A program made the translations under genes and the position numbers. Shown piece by piece: positions 58,993-64,000 of a stretch of 64,000 nucleotides of DNA. The first letter of the stretch is position 1. The number at the start of each line of letters is the position of its first letter. This stretch comes from Lutjanus erythropterus (lineage: Eukaryota > Chordata > Actinopteri > Lutjaniformes > Lutjanidae): NCBI GenBank assembly GCA_020091685.1, contig CM034593.1, positions 44,269,733-44,333,732 of the forward strand, written 5' to 3'. The notes under the pieces were generated by a model. That model searched no databases and was not told the origin of the DNA. It saw nothing but the letters and a program-made list of their open reading frames with translations.

Positions 58993-59440
58993 CCAATTCC
59001 AGAAATGTTGGGGCATTGTCTAAAATGTAAATACAAACAGAATGCAATGCTTTTTGAGTTGTATTCACCCGAATACAGTACAAAGACAAGATATTTAATG
59101 TTCAAAATGACTTTTTATTGTTCTTCAAAAAACCAGGATCTGTTAAGTTAGTGCCCATGGCATCATGGGCACTAACTTAGAGTCCTCAGTTCTCAAACAC
59201 TTACTAAATGTAGTTAAAAAAAAACCTGATGTATTACAGAGGTAAACATGCTCCTGTCCTCATTTTTTTGGAAAATGTTGCAGGTATCAAATTCAGAATC
59301 AGTCTATATTTACAAAAATCAAAAGTTAATGAGTTTGAACACTAAATATTTTATCTTTATCTGTATTCAGTTGAATATAGGTCAGAAAGAGTATAAATCA
59401 TTGAATTCTGTACCAACTTTTTTTTAGAACTTAAGTTGTA
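58993..59440 (+). mobile_element. Tc1/mariner-type MITE, internally deleted
   Basis: TACCCCAATTCCAGAAATGTTGGGGCATTG at the left and TTCTGTACCAACTTTTTTTTAGAACTTAAGTTGTA at the right, collinear with the arms of 50255-51304. The interior transposase region is missing and is replaced by a 36-bp perfect palindrome at 59144-59179. Confidence 0.8.
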
Positions 59441-61329
59441 TTATTGCTTAAGAATAGGGAAATTAAATTTGGTAAATAAACCAGTCAGAAATGCTGTAAA
59501 TGAGCCTATTTGAAGGTATAGAAGAGACGTGTTCACTGTAGAGATGATGCCATATTTTCCCTGTTTAGCAGCTGTGTGCCGAGGCTCAGGTGAATATTGA
59601 TCTGTCTCGAGGCTACTGGATCTTGCAGCCTGGCGATAAAGGTTCAAGACTACAGCTCATACTGTAGTCAATAAGGGAATGTCATTATCTGAAATTAAGT
59701 TGGCTCCACACATCGGTGCCTGAACACATCTAAGAACGAGGTTAAAATTTCTGTTACTGCTCAAAGCAGGACTGGGATATTATTTTGTGAGACTTCGACA
59801 GAGCTTTTAAACCTGATCTCTACGCAGCTTGTTTCACGGGTGAAGTTATCTGCATCTGACCATTTCACACTTGCAGATTTAATATTTTCCAAGTCACTTT
59901 TACGGCGTGAAAAGGGGCAAACCAGGCTGTGAAAGGGAGAATGTGATAGATTGGGTGGGTGAGGTGAAGGAGCTGCCATTTATTTTTAAACAGATATCTT
60001 TCCCCCAAATCACTTCTTTAACTCTGCTCCTCTGATCTCTTTCACCTCTGCTTATTGTCCCTCCGTCAGTGTTGTTTCCAAATTCAAACACCATTATTAG
60101 CCCAGTGACAGATAGCGGCTGCAGAAATGTAATTTAGACCTGTGGTTCCCCAAGGCAACTGTGTCCCAGGTGAAACATTAAGCACAATGTTCCTTCATGT
60201 CTGCCACTCTGTCTACTTGCTGCTCATAAAGACAGTCTCTGCCTCCCTCTTGCCCTTCCTCCTTATCTCTACTGCCTTGCCTGGGGAACCATTCCCATTT
60301 GTAATGACCCATGTAGATCATTTGTGAGCGTTATTTGGCCGTTACATATTCATGTGGATCGAAGTAAAAGAGCAAGTAGGCAGGATGCAGTTGACTACAA
60401 TTTATAGGAGGGGTCAACAAAAGTGCCTGGCCTCAATAATTAACCAAGTGATATAAGGGCCAGCACATTTACACGTCTTCAGGTCTCTTTGGATGCATTG
60501 TTTAGCAAGTAATATTCCATGCAGTGATAAAACGGGAAAAAATTAAAAGCAGCCGTGAACAACACAGTTTGAGCTGATGTTCCCACCAACATTTCCTTGC
60601 TCTGATAAACTATTCAGATTACTCAAGTGCATGATTTTCAGTATATGACTATTATCCAGAGATTACTGCATAATGTGCATAATTTTATGCACATTACAAC
60701 CCGTCTTTGGAATAAGCGTGACCTCTGCAACATCTGGCAATCTCTTGTTACCATCTAACAAATCATACAGGTATAAGAGATAACTTACCCATTCTTGAAA
60801 ACTGGAACAAATCATGTTCTATGAAAAAACATTAGAAAATATTAACACTAACATTCTAAAATTTATACTTAAATAACTTTTATCTTTTTAATTTCTAAAC
60901 TTGCTGTGTGTCAGCCAGACACCCTCATTTAAGACAAGAATTCACAGTTTCAGACAATTAATAAATGTGTTGAAAGCTTTTAAAATTTAAAAATGTGGAT
61001 CCTTTGAAGTTTTGTCCCTGATTTCTGTCAACTCTGTCAGATTTTTACAAAGACATGATTTAATCAGGCATAAAAAAGGGGTAGCAATACCCTCAGGAAA
61101 ACTGTCTATTTTTGACAGATATTGCTATCAGATGTGTCTCAACCATAACATGTCAACTCTGCAGCCCTTCTAAATAATAGTTAAATAAGAACTGTGTTTT
61201 GAAAATGTGTATTTTGATTAGCATTAAGCGAACTCTCAGCAACTTCAAAAAATAAAACTGGTACACTGTAAAATGAAAAAAGTTCTAGTTGACTATATGT
61301 CTACATTTAATAAAAGATTTCATCACTAG

Positions 61330-61676
61330 TAGAGCTGCAATGAATAAGCAATTATGAATTGATTATTAAATTAATTGCCAACTATTTTGATAATCGATTG
61401 AAAGGTCTGAGTCATCTTTTAAGAAAAAAAAGCAAAAATTCTCTGATTTCAGCTTCTGAAATGTGAATATTTTCTGGTTTCTTTATTCCTTTCTGACAGT
61501 AAACCAAGTATCTATGAGTTGTGGACAAGAGAAGACATTTGAGGACATCGTCTTGGTTTTTGAGAAATGCTGAACAACATTTTCTTAAATTTTGTGGACC
61601 AAACAACTAATTGATTATTGGAGAAAATGACTGACATATTGATCGATTATGAAAATAATCATTAGTTGTAGTCCTA
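61330..61676 (-). mobile_element. hAT MITE family D, copy 4, with target duplication
   Basis: Ends TAGAGCTGCAATGA and ATTAGTTGTAGTCCTA. Flanks ATCACTAG (61322-61329) and ATCACTGG (61677-61684) give an 8-bp duplication with one mismatch, which fixes this family as hAT. Confidence 0.88.
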
Positions 61677-61738
61677 ATCACTGGGTTGGCCCATCTTAGC
61701 AGATTTAAGGTTATTTTGTTTGTGTCCACACCAAAAGT

Positions 61739-62108
61739 GGTGCAGCCAGTCGGCATGTCAGGAGGGACTACTGCCAGTTAAGGGTGTGGTTTTAGGTGTG
61801 AGGACACCAAGAAATGTCAGTGGAATTGACTTGTCTCAAGCAAACAGTGGCGGCTCCTGAATCGGTTAGCATAGATACTTTGATCGCATCAGTTATATCT
61901 GAACTGGAGAGTTTTTCTTCATTAAAAAGAATGACACTGAAGATATCCATGGTAAAGAGGTTTTCACTCTTCTCTCGACCAGCTTCGGCAAGGGTTTGAT
62001 CTGATTGGTTGAAGTTAGCCTGTGCTAGACGTTATAGACTGATGGTTCATCCAATCACTTGCCAAGTGTTTTTTGAAAGTGTCTGCCCTTTTCCAGACAG
62101 TTTCTAAG
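61739..62108 (-). repeat. Dispersed repeat family E, copy 2
   Basis: Reverse-strand match to 42235-42604 along its whole length, with about the same size. It lies 60 bp after the family D copy. Confidence 0.8.
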
Positions 62109-64000
62109 AACGTTTTCCCAATGTGTCTGTATAACAAACGATGTGGCATGTCAGGTTAGGGTTTAATAAACAAGAGTTTAATACTTTAAAATATATTTTC
62201 TCTGCATAATTGAATAAAAATGCGCCCCTCCAAAATACAGCTTTGTTCTCAAGAAGGAGTGAATTACATAAAGGAAAGAAAATCTAACAACGCTTAATTC
62301 CATGTTTAGTCTGTTTTTAGGACAAGATTTTCCAATGATATTTTGTCTTTCCCTTTGTGTATCTCCTCTGAGTATGTTTTTGTTTGATACATCACTTTAC
62401 AATTCTGAAGGGACATTTTTCTCAGTTCAGAAGCTCTAATGGATAAATCCAATTATACACATTCTGCAAATATGTGTGCAGAAACATAGGCTATTGTAAC
62501 AAACCGTATCCTTTTTATCAGCACCACACTGAGCGAACAGTGCTCGCATATTCTTCAATGAGGTGCACACGCAGTTCAGAGAGAACAGTGGTTTGACGCT
62601 TTATAGATTGGGGGGGAGGTCAATACATTTTGCAGGCATTTGTTCAAAGGCAGATACTAAGGAGTGAATGTTGCCTCCAATCACAGTGCTCCACCTCTTT
62701 TCTTACCATGTTTCTGTTGTTTGTTTACTTTTTGACAGTCCCTGAGTTTATTTTGTTATTTTTCTACCGTCACATTTCATATCTTCATATACTTTCCCCT
62801 GGAAATGGTGTTGGGGCTTCAGAGGGCTGTTTGCTGGTTGTTATTCAGCCTCTCTCTCTCTTTCCCCAGCTCCCTGCTCCAGCACTCATTTGCCATGCCG
62901 TTTCATCCCCCTCCCCTCACACGGCTGAGCACCGTTTGAGCTTTTTAAATCAGGGTTAGGCTACTGTTCAATCCCTTTCAAAACGTCCATAAAACCCTGC
63001 CTTTGGTTTGCAGGACTGGTTAAAAGAAGGCAAGGAAAAGTGACTGAGAGGGCGGCACATTACTGATAGTTATAGGGTTTTAATGCTCCTGGTGATCAAT
63101 AATCTTGTTCATTAACTTGACAAAGTAACAGTAAAAATTGTTACTAGCTCTGGATGTTGGTAAGAATAATTTGATTTGTTCTGACACTTATACTCAACAT
63201 AGTCATGTTTTATATATGAATTTCTTTCTAAATCATAACCATAATGTTTGCTGCAGGTTATATCTAAGCGCTATCTTCTCAGATTCTGTGCTGCTGCAGT
63301 GTTTCATCATTGAATCACTCAGGTTGCAGTTGAAATGACTTTTGTCAGGTTCTTTGTCCTTGTACTGTAGTTTTGAATCCAAACTGCTCCCTAACATTTC
63401 CCTCACAGACCCTGGAAGCACTGTTGTTGCAGAGAATGCATAGTTTAGACGAATGGGATGCTCTGTAGTATCTGACACTAAAAGCTATGATGAAGTGAGA
63501 TACTTATAGTGTGGGTCCATGATAAATAGCTAATGGAGTCATATCAGGCAAGAGAAAGAGAGCCACTGGTTTCAAGTATCGATACCAAGCCTGTAGAATC
63601 CTTATAGATTGAGAAACACTATATAAACCCATATTTCAAGGAGTACCAATATTTTGTCCTTTATTCACCCAAGCCTTAAGTCTGATATTGTCTTATAGAT
63701 GGATGTTTGTTGTATTCTTCAGTATCTATGTCCATTGGTACCTCCTAACCCTACCCTTAACCATAACCTATTATGTACTATTTAATCAATTAATATGTAT
63801 AAATCAATGATATATGCCACATATACCATTTCTTCAGAGTTCACAGGTTTCCTCAGTTTGTTTTGGTCTGTCTTGTTAGTCTAGAAATGGCAGTAATTTT
63901 GCCTCCTTTGACGCTGATGGATGACACCATATTTCGTTTTTGCTCAGCGTTGGATCAAACATCACAAAAATATTTGAAAATACACCAGAAATCAGCAGAA

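Larger units (their letters stand above)
54992..64000 (+). other. helz: helz intron 18, open at the window edge (more than 9 kb)
   Basis: Starts at GTGAGT. No exon for the DEAA box is found. Elements are listed separately. 58130-58990, 59450-61320 and 62110-64000 show no recognised repeat or gene; 60840-61310 is plain AT-rich sequence. Confidence 0.85.

Overview
The window is teleost fish nuclear DNA, most likely percomorph. It has GT-AG introns, long (CA)n microsatellites, many short hAT-type and TTAA-flanked elements of kinds common in fish genomes, and one protein-coding gene split over many exons. There is no bacterial, plasmid or viral gene organisation.

The gene is helz (helicase with zinc finger), on the + strand. 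Seventeen coding exons were placed by hand from 19967 to 54991. They join in one open frame of 2380 nt (793 codons plus one base), with matching phase at every junction. The encoded part holds an N-terminal TPR-like region (about residues 1-130), a CCCH zinc finger (C189, C198, C204, H208), a conserved middle region, and the start of the UPF1-like superfamily 1 helicase core: Q motif at Q654, Walker A GPYGTGKT at 676-683, and motif Ia THSNSAAD at 705-712. Walker B (DEAA), the second RecA-like lobe and the long C-terminal tail lie beyond the right edge. A candidate noncoding first exon and promoter sit near 1.6-2.5 kb, which would make intron 1 about 18 kb.

Layout: 1-1513 upstream flank; 1514-2540 CA repeat and candidate promoter; 1667-19948 putative intron 1, dense with transposon layers; 19949-31769 exons 2-12; a 7.4 kb intron 12; exons 13-18 spread over 39204-54991; 54992-64000 the open left part of intron 18. 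I found no second host gene.

The richest signal is the transposon stratigraphy in the introns. It includes nested insertions with readable 8-bp target duplications, a family flanked by TTAA at every intact end with long inverted arms, a palindrome of about 460 bp just upstream of exon 8, a Tc1-like element with an 86-codon transposase remnant, and two TE-borne TCTCGCGAGA palindromes. I saw no convincing undescribed gene system, and no LTR or other virus-derived element that I could support.
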